Shown here piece by piece: positions 9,316 through 18,322 of a DNA stretch of 57,529 nucleotides (the first letter of the stretch is position 1; every line of letters starts with the position of its first letter). Under the pieces are notes generated by a model, which saw only the letters and a list, made by a program, of their open reading frames with translations, was not told the origin of the DNA and ran no database searches. The DNA is taken from NCBI RefSeq assembly GCF_011189575.1, contig NZ_PUJW01000025.1, forward strand, positions 1-57,529. Reading direction: 5' to 3'. The position numbers were made by a program, and so were the translations under genes. This DNA is from Photorhabdus cinerea (GTDB lineage: Bacteria; Pseudomonadota; Gammaproteobacteria; Enterobacterales; Enterobacteriaceae).

Positions 9316-11574
9316 GTGAGGGGTCATAAACAAAACACGATTGAAATTCTTGGTGCCAGGCAAAATAATCTTAAAGGAATTGATTTACGTATTCCTAAAA
9401 ATGTCATCACAGTATTTACCGGTGTTTCTGGTTCAGGTAAAAGCTCTTTGGTATTTGATACAATTGCAGCGGAATCCCAACGACAACTTAATGACACTTT
9501 TCCACCTTATATACAGCATCGGTTACCATACTATAGTCAACCGGATGTGGATGAAATAAATAACCTCACTACCGCAATTATCATCAACCAAAAGCGTATT
9601 GGTGAAAATGTCCGTTCAACGGTTGGTACAGCATCAGATATTTATACCTTACTGCGCCTCTTATTTTCCCGAATAGGCACTCCGTTCATCGGGTATTCCA
9701 ACATTTTTTCTTTCAATCATCCGTCAGGAATGTGTCCACATTGCGAAGGATTGGGCATTACCAGCACAATAGATGTTAATAAGCTGGTGAATGAAAACAA
9801 ATCGCTGAATGACGGTGCAATTGAATATACCACATTTGCACCAGGCACCTGGCGATGGCGTCGGTATACTCACTCTGGTTTGTTTGATAATAATAAGAAA
9901 ATTGCCGATTACTCTGCCGAAGAACGCCAGATTTTACTGTATGCGGATAATATTACTCCAGAAAATCCATCCTCAGGTTGGCCTAAATCGGCTCGATTTG
10001 AAGGGATCATTCCCAGATTCACGCGCAATTATCTTGTGAAAAACAACAAAGAGTACAAAAGTGAAGAATTTCAGAAAATTGTTTCAATAAAACAGTGTCC
10101 TGCCTGCTATGGTCAGCGGCTTAATAAACATATACTATCGTGTTTAATTCAGGGCAACAGTATCGGCGATTGTATTAATATGCCGATTATTGAGTTGAAT
10201 CAGTTTATAGCAACACTAAATATCCCTTCTGTTAATACGCTGATTGATGCCTTAAAAGAACGTTTAGTATCAATGTGTTCTGTTGGTTTGGATTATCTGA
10301 ATCTTAACCGCCCGACGGCAACATTATCAGGTGGAGAGTCCCAACGGCTAAAAATGGTGAGACATTTAGGCAGTAGCCTCACTGGAATGACTTATATTAT
10401 TGATGAACCTAGTTCCGGTTTACATCCAGCTGATATTACAAAACTGAATACGCTGATCCAGCAGCTGCGTGATAAAGGCAACACTATTTTAGTGGTCGAA
10501 CATGATCCCGATGTTATTAAAATCGCAGATCATGTGATTGATTTAGGTCCCGGCGCAGGTGATAACGGTGGAACGATCACTTATCAGGGAAATCTGAACG
10601 GGTTGCTAACTTCTGAAACATTAACAGGAAAATATCTTTCTCAGACAATCCCGCTCAACCGAAACCCAAGAAAACCGATTAGTTATATCCCTGTTAAAAA
10701 CGCAACGCTACATAATCTTAAAGGGATCTCTATCGACATTCCATTGGGGATAATGCTCGTGATCAGTGGTGTAGCAGGCTCAGGAAAAAGCTCCCTGATT
10801 ATGGGAGAGGTTGTCCCGAAATGTGCCAATGCTGTCGTTATCGACCAAAAACCTATTCACACCTCGAAACGTTCTCATATTGCATCGTGGAGCGGTATTT
10901 TTGAACATATCAGGGAACGTTTTGCCTTGGCTAATAAGGTGGATAAATCGTGGTTTTCGCCAAATGCCAAAGGAGCGTGCCCTGAATGTAAAGGATTGGG
11001 TGTCATTGAAACTGATTTGGCTTTTATGGATTCAGTAACCTTACCTTGCGATGCTTGCCAAGGACAAAAATTCAATCAACAATCCCTGAATTATAAATAC
11101 AGAGGTAAAACGATTGTTGAGCTTATGGATATGAGTATTACGGAGGCGTCAAATTTTTTCGCGGGAGACAACCAGATCCAGCTAACATTAGAGAATATTC
11201 GGAATGTTGGGTTAGGCTATATGCGCCTTAGTGAATCGCTTGACCATCTGTCTGGGGGAGAGTGCCAAAGACTGAAACTGGCATCTTACCTTAATAATGA
11301 AAGTGACGTGTATATTTTTGATGAACCAACAACCGGACTTCATCCTTCAGATGTAACGATACTTATGACGTTGTTTCGTCGCCTTGTCGAACAGGGAAAT
11401 TCTGTTCTGATCATTGAACATAACATAAAAGTTATTGCAGAAGCGGATTGGGTGATTGATTTAGGCGAAGGTGCGGGGACTGCTGGTGGACAGGTAATGT
11501 TCAGTGGCACACCACAAACGATGTTTGAAAAGGGTAATTCATTGACTGCGAATTACTTACGTCAGCATTGCTGA
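9316..11574 (+). CDS. UvrA-like ABC ATPase, self-resistance type (UvrX-like)
   Basis: About 752 residues with two ABC ATPase halves: Walker A GVSGSGKSS and GVAGSGKSS, signatures LSGGESQRLK and LSGGECQRLK, and FDEPTTGLHP Walker B. The zinc-binding Cys pairs are CPHCEGLG, CPACYGQR, CPECKGLG and CDACQGQ. Housekeeping UvrA is about 940 residues, so this is the short class that includes DrrC-type proteins protecting producers of DNA-binding drugs. GTG 9316 is preferred as start because AAGGAG at 9301-9306 is correctly spaced; ATG 9295 lacks such a site. It probably removes or excises the DNA adduct made by the benzodiazepine product. Function is inferred from family and cluster. Confidence 0.88.
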   Translation: MRGHKQNTIEILGARQNNLKGIDLRIPKNVITVFTGVSGSGKSSLVFDTIAAESQRQLNDTFPPYIQHRLPYYSQPDVDEINNLTTAIIINQKRIGENVRSTVGTASDIYTLLRLLFSRIGTPFIGYSNIFSFNHPSGMCPHCEGLGITSTIDVNKLVNENKSLNDGAIEYTTFAPGTWRWRRYTHSGLFDNNKKIADYSAEERQILLYADNITPENPSSGWPKSARFEGIIPRFTRNYLVKNNKEYKSEEFQKIVSIKQCPACYGQRLNKHILSCLIQGNSIGDCINMPIIELNQFIATLNIPSVNTLIDALKERLVSMCSVGLDYLNLNRPTATLSGGESQRLKMVRHLGSSLTGMTYIIDEPSSGLHPADITKLNTLIQQLRDKGNTILVVEHDPDVIKIADHVIDLGPGAGDNGGTITYQGNLNGLLTSETLTGKYLSQTIPLNRNPRKPISYIPVKNATLHNLKGISIDIPLGIMLVISGVAGSGKSSLIMGEVVPKCANAVVIDQKPIHTSKRSHIASWSGIFEHIRERFALANKVDKSWFSPNAKGACPECKGLGVIETDLAFMDSVTLPCDACQGQKFNQQSLNYKYRGKTIVELMDMSITEASNFFAGDNQIQLTLENIRNVGLGYMRLSESLDHLSGGECQRLKLASYLNNESDVYIFDEPTTGLHPSDVTILMTLFRRLVEQGNSVLIIEHNIKVIAEADWVIDLGEGAGTAGGQVMFSGTPQTMFEKGNSLTANYLRQHC

Positions 11575-11889
11575 TAAATAAAACCAACAAAAAAGTAAAG
11601 CGTTAATTGGTTCAGTGGGGACAACCAAGTGTATTATTCGCATACCACATCAATTGTCCCAACAACATCCTATAAGTAATACGTTACTTTATAATGTATT
11701 GATTTGCAGTTCCTTATCTGCGCAGGGCGCTAGCACACTATTTTAGCCATTTTTTAAAGACGATTATTTCTTAAAAACCAACTTTAATAATGTTTATATC
11801 GAACGAAATTTAATTAAATAATTTTTTAGGATTTTATAGTAAACCAAAGAGTTAAAGAACAATATTGACATTTTAAATCCAAATATTAA
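11575..11889. other. Convergent intergenic gap
   Basis: About 315 AT-rich bases between the convergent uvrA-like and ADIC synthase genes. I see no ORF, no tRNA and no strong hairpin with a T-run. The K. oxytoca locus has a flavin monooxygenase gene (hmoX) next to the ADIC synthase gene; no trace of it is recognisable here. Confidence 0.5.
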
Positions 11890-13911
11890 TCAAAGTATGT
11901 TCACACCCTGCTTATCTGTGTAACCTATAGCATTATTAATCATCCAGTTATAAATAGGAAATGCATCAGTAGTTAAAAAAGACTCGTTATGAAACTGTAT
12001 TGATGCCACATTATTAGATTTCAAAGCAATAATTTCACTTTTACCTAATCGTTCAAGATAAACCAATCGATTGTATTTTGGCGTAAACCAGTGTGGTAAT
12101 TTGTGCATCGCGGCAAAACTATTATAAAACCCTACATAGCAGGTCATACTATCAATAGCTATTTTATACTGCATTCCTTGCCGTGTTTTGGGAAGCCGTT
12201 TGATGGGCAAACCAAATTCAGCACAAATAAGTTGATGTCCCAGACAGGTTCCAATTAGTGGTAAATTTTGTTTTAAACGATTTGTAATCAGTGTCCGTCC
12301 CATTACCATCTTGTCATGATTAACAGCGTTTGGGTTTCCTGGCCCTGGACCAATAAAAAGGATATCTGTTTTACCTGTATTCATTAATTGAGGCAAACGC
12401 ATACCAGACTCAAACCATGAAACTATCGTCACATCATGTCCTATATAACGTAGTTGGTGAGCAATCATCTCAGTAAACAAGTCTTCCATATCAATGAGTG
12501 TAATGGAGGGGAGGGAACTGGTTGTTAATGCAATTTTTTTAGAATTCCCTAACCAGAAGGAAGACACTTTCTGATTTCGTTGCCGTAATATTGTAGTGAT
12601 ATTACTCAACACATGTTCAGATAAATGGATATTATTGGTTAGATTAATACTTTTTTTCTCCTCAAAAAAAGAACTCATTAAACCACTCAATTTTGCTTTG
12701 GTTTCTTCAGCTTCATTTTCTGGAACTGAATCACGAACAATTGTTGCCCCTGATGTCAATCGGAAATGCCCATTTTTCGTAATATCAGCAGCTCGGATTA
12801 AGATAGCAGAATCCAGATAACGTTGGTTATTCTTAACGCCAATCATTCCGATAACACCACTGTAATACCCACGACCACGATTTTCCCAGCGTTTAATGAC
12901 TTGAGATGCATTTTCCACAGGGCTTCCGGTCACAGTTGGTGCGAACAATGACTCTTTCAGGATAGTTTGAATTGTCTGTGATGTTGAACCACGGATAAAA
13001 TATTCCGTATGTGCAACCCGAGACATCATTTTTAATTGAGGACCAGTTACCGTAATATCACTGTCACATATACGGCTCATCATTTTTAGCTCCTCATCAA
13101 CGACCATGAAGAGCTCATTCTGTTCCTTTTTGTTGTTAATAAAATGGTATAAAGCCTGTTCTATTCCTTTTTCTGGATATTTTAACGTACCACTTATTGG
13201 GTTCATGGCAACATCTTTACCATCCACTAGAATATGTTGCTCTGGACTACTGCCGATAAGATAGCGTTCTCCAGTATAAACAATCCACGTCCAATAAGAA
13301 CCACTTTCGTTTATCAATAATCGATTAAATAGCGAAAGGGCATTCTCCAATGAAAAGTCTTCAATATCACCTTCTAAACTTCTCGACATAACAAAATTAC
13401 TGCCTTCTCCAGCATTAATCTCATCGTTGATCACATGTTCCACCACCTGGCTGTAATTTTTATCTGTGATATCGAAATGTATATTAGACGCTTTTATTGG
13501 CTTACTATCCTCAATAATCCCCCAGTTATTTATCTGATAACGAGTTTGTGTTTCGATGCTCATGATAATGATAGGTTCGTTGTCGTTATGGCATGCAAAC
13601 CCTTTTTCAGCGATTTGATTAAATGGAATAATAATTAATTGAGAAGCACTCAGTTCTCCAGAAAGTGTTATATCCATCGTACCGAAATCGTCTGATTTCA
13701 ATGAAAGAGTTGGCTCCAACGAAATTGGCTCTAGTTCTGAGAGTGAATGGCTGTATTTTATTTCCCCCTCAAATAATAAAAAAGAGTCTTTAGCATCAGA
13801 TAATGGGCGATAAATACATGCAAAAGGTTTATTTGTCTTAACTAAACGGCTAAAGAGATTTTTTGCATCATTTGATTTCAGCTCTCTTTGTGGTAATTCT
13901 TTCAGCGACAT
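11890..13911 (-). CDS. 2-amino-2-deoxyisochorismate (ADIC) synthase, PhzE/AdsX-like
   Basis: A 673-residue fusion of an anthranilate-synthase component I domain (about 1-430) and a C-terminal glutamine amidotransferase (about 455-660). The first carries NPISGTLKYP, DEELKMMSRI and FAPTVTGSPVENA, typical of PhzE. The amidotransferase carries GPGPGNP and the nucleophile loop GTCLGHQ. It should convert chorismate plus glutamine to ADIC without eliminating pyruvate. The start has an AGGGGAA site. It is the last gene of a minus-strand operon aroX(pseudo)-dhbX-icmX-adsX. Nothing in the catalytic motifs looks damaged. Anthranilate synthase is the alternative, but the PhzE-like motif and isochorismatase neighbour favour ADIC. 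Confidence 0.88.
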   Translation of the reverse strand: MSLKELPQRELKSNDAKNLFSRLVKTNKPFACIYRPLSDAKDSFLLFEGEIKYSHSLSELEPISLEPTLSLKSDDFGTMDITLSGELSASQLIIIPFNQIAEKGFACHNDNEPIIIMSIETQTRYQINNWGIIEDSKPIKASNIHFDITDKNYSQVVEHVINDEINAGEGSNFVMSRSLEGDIEDFSLENALSLFNRLLINESGSYWTWIVYTGERYLIGSSPEQHILVDGKDVAMNPISGTLKYPEKGIEQALYHFINNKKEQNELFMVVDEELKMMSRICDSDITVTGPQLKMMSRVAHTEYFIRGSTSQTIQTILKESLFAPTVTGSPVENASQVIKRWENRGRGYYSGVIGMIGVKNNQRYLDSAILIRAADITKNGHFRLTSGATIVRDSVPENEAEETKAKLSGLMSSFFEEKKSINLTNNIHLSEHVLSNITTILRQRNQKVSSFWLGNSKKIALTTSSLPSITLIDMEDLFTEMIAHQLRYIGHDVTIVSWFESGMRLPQLMNTGKTDILFIGPGPGNPNAVNHDKMVMGRTLITNRLKQNLPLIGTCLGHQLICAEFGLPIKRLPKTRQGMQYKIAIDSMTCYVGFYNSFAAMHKLPHWFTPKYNRLVYLERLGKSEIIALKSNNVASIQFHNESFLTTDAFPIYNWMINNAIGYTDKQGVNIL

Positions 13912-13960
13912 TATTTCCCCTTATAATCTGTTTTATCAGGATCTTTAGTCTCCCGATGTA

Positions 13961-14593
13961 TTATTTTTTTAGATTTGCAATGATTTGCTCTGTTGATGCC
14001 ACTACAGAGCATATTTCTGCCGCCATATTCAACGCTATGCGGTGTTTTTCCTCTGAAAAATCTGCCACAGCATCTGATATAAAGAAGGTCTCGATATCAT
14101 GTGAGTAAGCATCAATAGCGGTGGCCAGACATCCTATATGTGCATACACACCACAAATGATCAGTTGATTGCGGTTCAAATCCCTTAAATGGTGTAGCAG
14201 ATTAGATTTGAAGAACGCACTGTAACGCCATTTAGTCAGTACAGTTTCATCTTTAATAGGGGTCAGGAGTGGAATAATTTCCCGATGTTCATCTTTTGCT
14301 TTCATGCCTTCACCCCATATTATTTTTAATAATCCCCGTTGTGCTGGAGTCATACTACCGGGTTGAGCAGTATAAAATACAGGGATATTAAAATTTCTAG
14401 CAATACTCAATAGTGTATGGGTGTTTCTGATGACACTATTTATCGGACTGGCTTCGGTTTCAAAAAAATCCACAAAGTATTTTTGCATATCATGGATCAA
14501 TAAAGCGGTGCGATGCCGATCTGGAAGCCAATTTGCTGCCGATTTGGGCAAATCTGTATATTTAGGTAATGGGTACGATAATATTTTTTCCAT
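13961..14593 (-). CDS. Isochorismatase, PhzD/IcmX-like
   Basis: A 210-residue isochorismatase-fold hydrolase. It should cleave the vinyl ether of ADIC to release pyruvate and give trans-2,3-dihydro-3-hydroxyanthranilate. The catalytic Asp is in LLIHDMQKYF. GVYAHIG carries Gly where cysteine hydrolases of this fold have the nucleophilic Cys, as in PhzD and EntB. There is no C-terminal aryl carrier domain, unlike EntB (about 285 residues), so it feeds a free acid to NpsA. It lies 49 bp upstream of adsX and 25 bp after dhbX in the same operon. Confidence 0.9.
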   Translation of the reverse strand: MEKILSYPLPKYTDLPKSAANWLPDRHRTALLIHDMQKYFVDFFETEASPINSVIRNTHTLLSIARNFNIPVFYTAQPGSMTPAQRGLLKIIWGEGMKAKDEHREIIPLLTPIKDETVLTKWRYSAFFKSNLLHHLRDLNRNQLIICGVYAHIGCLATAIDAYSHDIETFFISDAVADFSEEKHRIALNMAAEICSVVASTEQIIANLKK

Positions 14594-14618
14594 TTTGTAT
14601 CTCTTTGTTTGCTATGTA

Positions 14619-15404
14619 CTAACAGCTACCTAATGCAGCACCACCATCCACCAATAAAGTTGACAACGTAGTTTGACTAGATTCTTCACTTAGATAGAAA
14701 CAAACAGCTGCGGCAATTTCATCTGATGTGGCAATCTTGCGTAGAGGGATACCGATACGAAATTGCTCTGGATCACCGTCCAATGTGCGACTTTTATCAT
14801 TTTCATTTTCCCACATACTGCGTAGCATTGGTGTATCTGTTGAACCAGGAGCCACAACATTACACCGGATTCCCAATGGGGCTACCTCTAACCCAAGTGC
14901 ATATGTAAAGGCTTGGGCTGCCGCTTTTGAAGCACAATATGCTGCCATCGTTGCCCGAGGTACTCGTGCGGCATTTGAAGCAACAGTCACGATGCTACCT
15001 TTTTTTTGCTCCGTCATATAACTGGCAGCAGCTTTACTGACGTTGAATACCCCCGTCGCATTAACAGCAACGATATGATTCCATGCATCAATATCTGTAT
15101 TTTCAACAGAACCGTGATGTAATACACCAGCACCATTCACCAAATAGCCGATTGGTCCAAGTTGATTTCTGATCGCAAGAAATGCGCTACCAACTTGTTG
15201 AGGTTCGGTAACGTCCACAGAAAAACCGATAATTGGTTGAGAATATTCATGGCTGAGTTTGTTCACCAGAGATTGCAAAACATCAGCCTGTTTATCAATA
15301 AGTGCTAAAATTACTCCTTCCATCGCCAATCGTTTAGCGATGGCTTTTCCGATACCACCACATGCACCGGTAATAACTGCAACATACTTTTTGTCAAATG
15401 TCAT
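14619..15404 (-). CDS. SDR dehydrogenase, DhbA/DhbX-like
   Basis: A 261-residue short-chain dehydrogenase with the NAD-binding TGACGGIG at residues 12-19, the NGAG motif, and catalytic YxxxK in AAYCASKAA. It should oxidise dihydro-3-hydroxyanthranilate to 3-hydroxyanthranilate, in the way EntA/DhbA make 2,3-dihydroxybenzoate. The ATG has an AGGAAATGTT site and overlaps, as ATGA, the last codon of the decayed aroX. That shows the two were once translationally coupled. Cytosolic; no signal or membrane segment. Confidence 0.88.
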   Translation of the reverse strand: MTFDKKYVAVITGACGGIGKAIAKRLAMEGVILALIDKQADVLQSLVNKLSHEYSQPIIGFSVDVTEPQQVGSAFLAIRNQLGPIGYLVNGAGVLHHGSVENTDIDAWNHIVAVNATGVFNVSKAAASYMTEQKKGSIVTVASNAARVPRATMAAYCASKAAAQAFTYALGLEVAPLGIRCNVVAPGSTDTPMLRSMWENENDKSRTLDGDPEQFRIGIPLRKIATSDEIAAAVCFYLSEESSQTTLSTLLVDGGAALGSC

Positions 15405-15950
15405 AACATTTCCTGATCAATTGTCCATAGTTTAATTAGTTCAATTGCCTGTATTTTATTTAATCGTGGGCTGCATTATAATGTTTGATAATTCGGACTC
15501 TTTAGGATTGAATCCGCAACCAAAACATTCGACGATATCTTCAGCCAAAACAGGTTCCGGGCTATTTATACAGTCGCCGCGCCATACTGGTAATGTTATA
15601 TTTTGGTATTTTTCAATTGCATTAGAACGCGGTTTTGCATATTGACCCGCAATATACGACCAACTGTGATCACAGTTTTATTCAATAAAGTAGAAAAAAT
15701 TTCTGATAAATTATGTAAAAAATCGATTTTCGGAGTAACCGATTGCTGGTCACATGCAATAATTCGTTCAGCACAATCACCAAAATTTGAATTATTACCA
15801 CTTTGTCTAACCAAACTTTTTCCAATTGCTTACAAAGATACGTAAAATTTTTATGATTAATCAATGGCGGTAAATTTAATAGTTCTTTTTTATGACATCG
15901 CATCAAGGTAGCTTTTTATCACTTGAATTGATCGTTATTTACTCATTCAT
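15401..15950 (-). pseudogene. Decayed class II DAHP synthase (AroX/PhzC-like)
   Basis: Reading the minus strand in three frames recovers consecutive pieces of a class II DAHP synthase. They are LPPLINHKNFTYLCKQLEKV, then KVVIIQ joined by a one-base shift to GDCAERI, then TVITVGRI joined by another shift to AGQYAKPRSNAIEKY, then ITLPVWRGDCIN. A large internal deletion follows, and then the C-terminal piece CSPRLNKIQAIELIKL. The final stop overlaps the dhbX ATG. The family protein is about 390 residues; roughly 180 codons remain, with at least two frameshifts, in-frame stops and loss of the barrel core. The gene would have boosted chorismate supply, which must now come from housekeeping enzymes. 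Published ORF callers would miss this; the evidence is the ordered motif match. Confidence 0.8.
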
Positions 15951-16483
15951 GCCATACAGTTGTTTTATATTAGTAGTTTTTATGAATATACATATAAATA
16001 ATCACCGACTTGATGATATGAATCATCCATAACTTACCCACACCTTGTCAACCATTAAAACAAAATTATTATATAAAAAATTATAATGAATTGATTTCAA
16101 ACAATTTAAATTATAGATAGAGATGATACTCAAAGAAATATTATTTTATTCTTCCACTTTCAGTACGTTAATTACTAACCTAATTACTTTAGTAGATGGT
16201 TTTTTATTTTGGAAATCATTTGACTGGTTTTAAGATTACATTGTAGACTTCGATTCATTAACACCTCAGACAATAGATAGAAACAAACCCAAATGAACAT
16301 ATATTGTTTAAATATATATTGTTTAAATATATCTTTAAAAAACTAAACTATTAGCTCTTAGGGTCTAATTCTCCGCCACCTATGGTGTAAACTGATAGTT
16401 TTAAGATATACCCTACTCACATTGGGGTATTTCATTATATCTTAGCTACTTTAATTCATATTAAGTATGAGAAGGATTCCTGC
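15951..16483. promoter_or_regulatory. Divergent AT-rich control region between aroX remnant and npsA
   Basis: About 530 AT-rich bases separate the minus-strand precursor operon from the plus-strand NRPS operon and must hold both promoters. I see no gene. The best candidate control site is the tandem repeat at 16299-16328. The npsA ribosome binding site AGAAGGA lies just before ATG 16484. Individual -35/-10 boxes cannot be assigned with confidence in such AT-rich sequence. Confidence 0.5.
16299..16328. repeat. Tandem 15-bp repeat, possible operator
   Basis: ATATATTGTTTAAAT occurs twice without a gap (16299-16313, 16314-16328), followed by ATAT. The TTTAAA core gives each copy partial dyad symmetry. 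It lies about 160 bp before npsA in the divergent control region and could bind the MarR regulator encoded at the end of the operon. Repetition is seen; function is inferred. Confidence 0.45.
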
Positions 16484-18322
16484 ATGATTCAAAAACAGGT
16501 TGAACAATTGAGTACTATACCAAGCGTTTTGTGTGAAATAGTAAATAAATATCCTAATAAAATAGCGTTAATATTTCATTCAAAAAAATTATCGTATCGT
16601 GAACTTTGGGAACAATCAGCCCAAGTGGCGTTTGTTTTACAAAAAATGGGAGTAAAAAAGGGAGATAAAGTAGCAATTAATATAACTCGTAGTCTTGAAT
16701 TATATCTGACGCTGATAGCAATAATAAGGTTAGGAGCTGTTATTGTTCCATTAAGTAATTCATTTAATAATATTTCAAAACAGTATATAGCAGATTGTAT
16801 CAAGGCTGCTGACGTTAGTTTACTGATTTCAGATACTGATCACTTCGAGCCATCTAAATTTAAAAAAAATAGTTCAAAATTAAATTATCTAAAAATAAAT
16901 TTCCTGTTTATTTCTGTAGAAAAACTTTTTTCTCAAGCCAGAGATTTAAATTGTATACCAATAGAATTTGAATCCATGTCCGAAATGTTAGTTGTGACAG
17001 ACCCAGCCATGATATTGTTGACGTCAGGCTCAACAGGTAAACCTAAGAGTGTGATTATTCGCCATTGTGGTTTAACTCGTCTTGCAACCCCTATCAGCCA
17101 GTTAGGTAACACAGATAATGACCGTTATTTACAGCTTGCAGAGCCGTCATTTGCTGCAAGTGCTAATGAAATTTGGATAAGTCTTCTGACCGGAGCCACA
17201 CTAGTTATTTATCCAAAAGACGTCCCCGATTTAGAAGAACTAGATGACATCATTAGTCATCAGCATATTTCTATTCTTTTCTTATCCGGCGGACTATTCC
17301 GGTTATTTGTAGAAGTTTCTCCAGATACTTTACATAAACCTGATTGTGTCATTGTTTCAGGTGATTTTATTAACCCCAGGCTGTTTTCAACTGCCGCGAA
17401 AGCAGGTAAAGGGCGAATATTCAATGGAATGGGATGTACGGAAAATTCAGCTCTCACTTCTGTTTATCAGGTGTTACCCGATGAAATATTTGATGCTAAT
17501 TCGCCAGTTCCTATTGGTTGCCCATTACCTCTCGTCAATATGGTCGTACTAGATGATAATTTAGAAATTTGTGCTCCGGATATACCTGGGGAACTTTACA
17601 TCAGCGGTGCAGGGCTTGCAGTAGGATATTCAGATCCTGAATTAACCAATGAGTGTTTTGTCTGGTTGGATATTAATGGTAATCACGAGCGTTATTACCG
17701 TACTAATGATCAAGCTAAAAGAGATAAATCCGGTAATTTTACATTACTAGGACGCACCAACCACATGTGCAAAATTCGTGGTTTCAGGGTCGAAATCACC
17801 GGAGTGGAACATACGCTACGTTCGCATCCTCAAATAGAAGATGTCATTGTCACTATAGAGCAGACAGATAATGAACCTCTGTTACATGCCTGTTATCTGA
17901 ATAAATCAGGCTCTCTATCCAACACCAATCTTCGAGAATTTATGAATTCAAGACTGCCATCATACATGGTTCCAGAACGGTTTACACAGGTTAATTCCTT
18001 GCCAATGAATAAAAATGGTAAACGCGACCGAAATAAAATGGCTCAGCTTATTGCTGATGGAATGCACAAACAACAAGATGATAACGTAGAATCAAAAATT
18101 CTCTCAATATGGGAGGAGATAACGGGTTATAAGAATCCTGATCCAGCAACTTCGTTTTGGGAACAGGGGACAAATTCCCTTCATCTAATCAAATTAGCCT
18201 CTCTTGTCAGTAAAACACTTGGTATTCATGTTTCATCTGCCGATGTGTTTTCAGTGGATAGTGTCAAAAAATTAGCAGCTAAGTTTGGAAAAAACGACTT
18301 GGAGAGAAAAAATGGGCAATGA
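16484..18322 (+). CDS. NRPS A-T didomain activating an aryl acid (NpsA-like, thiolation domain fused)
   Basis: A 612-residue stand-alone loading module. The adenylation domain covers about 10-520, with A3 LLTSGSTGKPKS near 179 and NGKRDR containing the catalytic Lys. A thiolation domain follows at about 535-605, with GTNSLHL carrying the phosphopantetheine Ser near 562. At the position that binds the substrate alpha-amine (Asp235 in GrsA) it has Ala (PSFAASANEIW). My hand alignment gives the specificity code AANFISGALK, consistent with a substrate lacking an alpha-amino group such as 3-hydroxyanthranilate. In K. oxytoca I recall the T domain being a separate protein, ThdA; here it is fused, as in actinobacterial benzodiazepine systems. 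The stop overlaps the npsB start by 11 bases. Confidence 0.9.
   Translation: MIQKQVEQLSTIPSVLCEIVNKYPNKIALIFHSKKLSYRELWEQSAQVAFVLQKMGVKKGDKVAINITRSLELYLTLIAIIRLGAVIVPLSNSFNNISKQYIADCIKAADVSLLISDTDHFEPSKFKKNSSKLNYLKINFLFISVEKLFSQARDLNCIPIEFESMSEMLVVTDPAMILLTSGSTGKPKSVIIRHCGLTRLATPISQLGNTDNDRYLQLAEPSFAASANEIWISLLTGATLVIYPKDVPDLEELDDIISHQHISILFLSGGLFRLFVEVSPDTLHKPDCVIVSGDFINPRLFSTAAKAGKGRIFNGMGCTENSALTSVYQVLPDEIFDANSPVPIGCPLPLVNMVVLDDNLEICAPDIPGELYISGAGLAVGYSDPELTNECFVWLDINGNHERYYRTNDQAKRDKSGNFTLLGRTNHMCKIRGFRVEITGVEHTLRSHPQIEDVIVTIEQTDNEPLLHACYLNKSGSLSNTNLREFMNSRLPSYMVPERFTQVNSLPMNKNGKRDRNKMAQLIADGMHKQQDDNVESKILSIWEEITGYKNPDPATSFWEQGTNSLHLIKLASLVSKTLGIHVSSADVFSVDSVKKLAAKFGKNDLERKNGQ

Noticed and set aside
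11890..15404. Phenazine biosynthesis cluster (PhzE- and PhzD-like genes)
   Set aside because: PhzF and PhzG are absent, and a DhbA-like dehydrogenase plus aryl-loading NRPS follow, so the dihydro intermediate is aromatised and activated rather than dimerised.
15445..15845. Plus-strand ORFs in the dhbX-npsA gap
   Set aside because: They are antisense shadows of the decayed aroX, whose minus-strand motifs explain the sequence.
13961..18322. Catechol siderophore (enterobactin-like) cluster
   Set aside because: The chorismate enzyme carries an amidotransferase, the isochorismatase lacks a carrier domain, and there is no siderophore transporter or iron box; the UvrA-like gene and reductase release fit a benzodiazepine.
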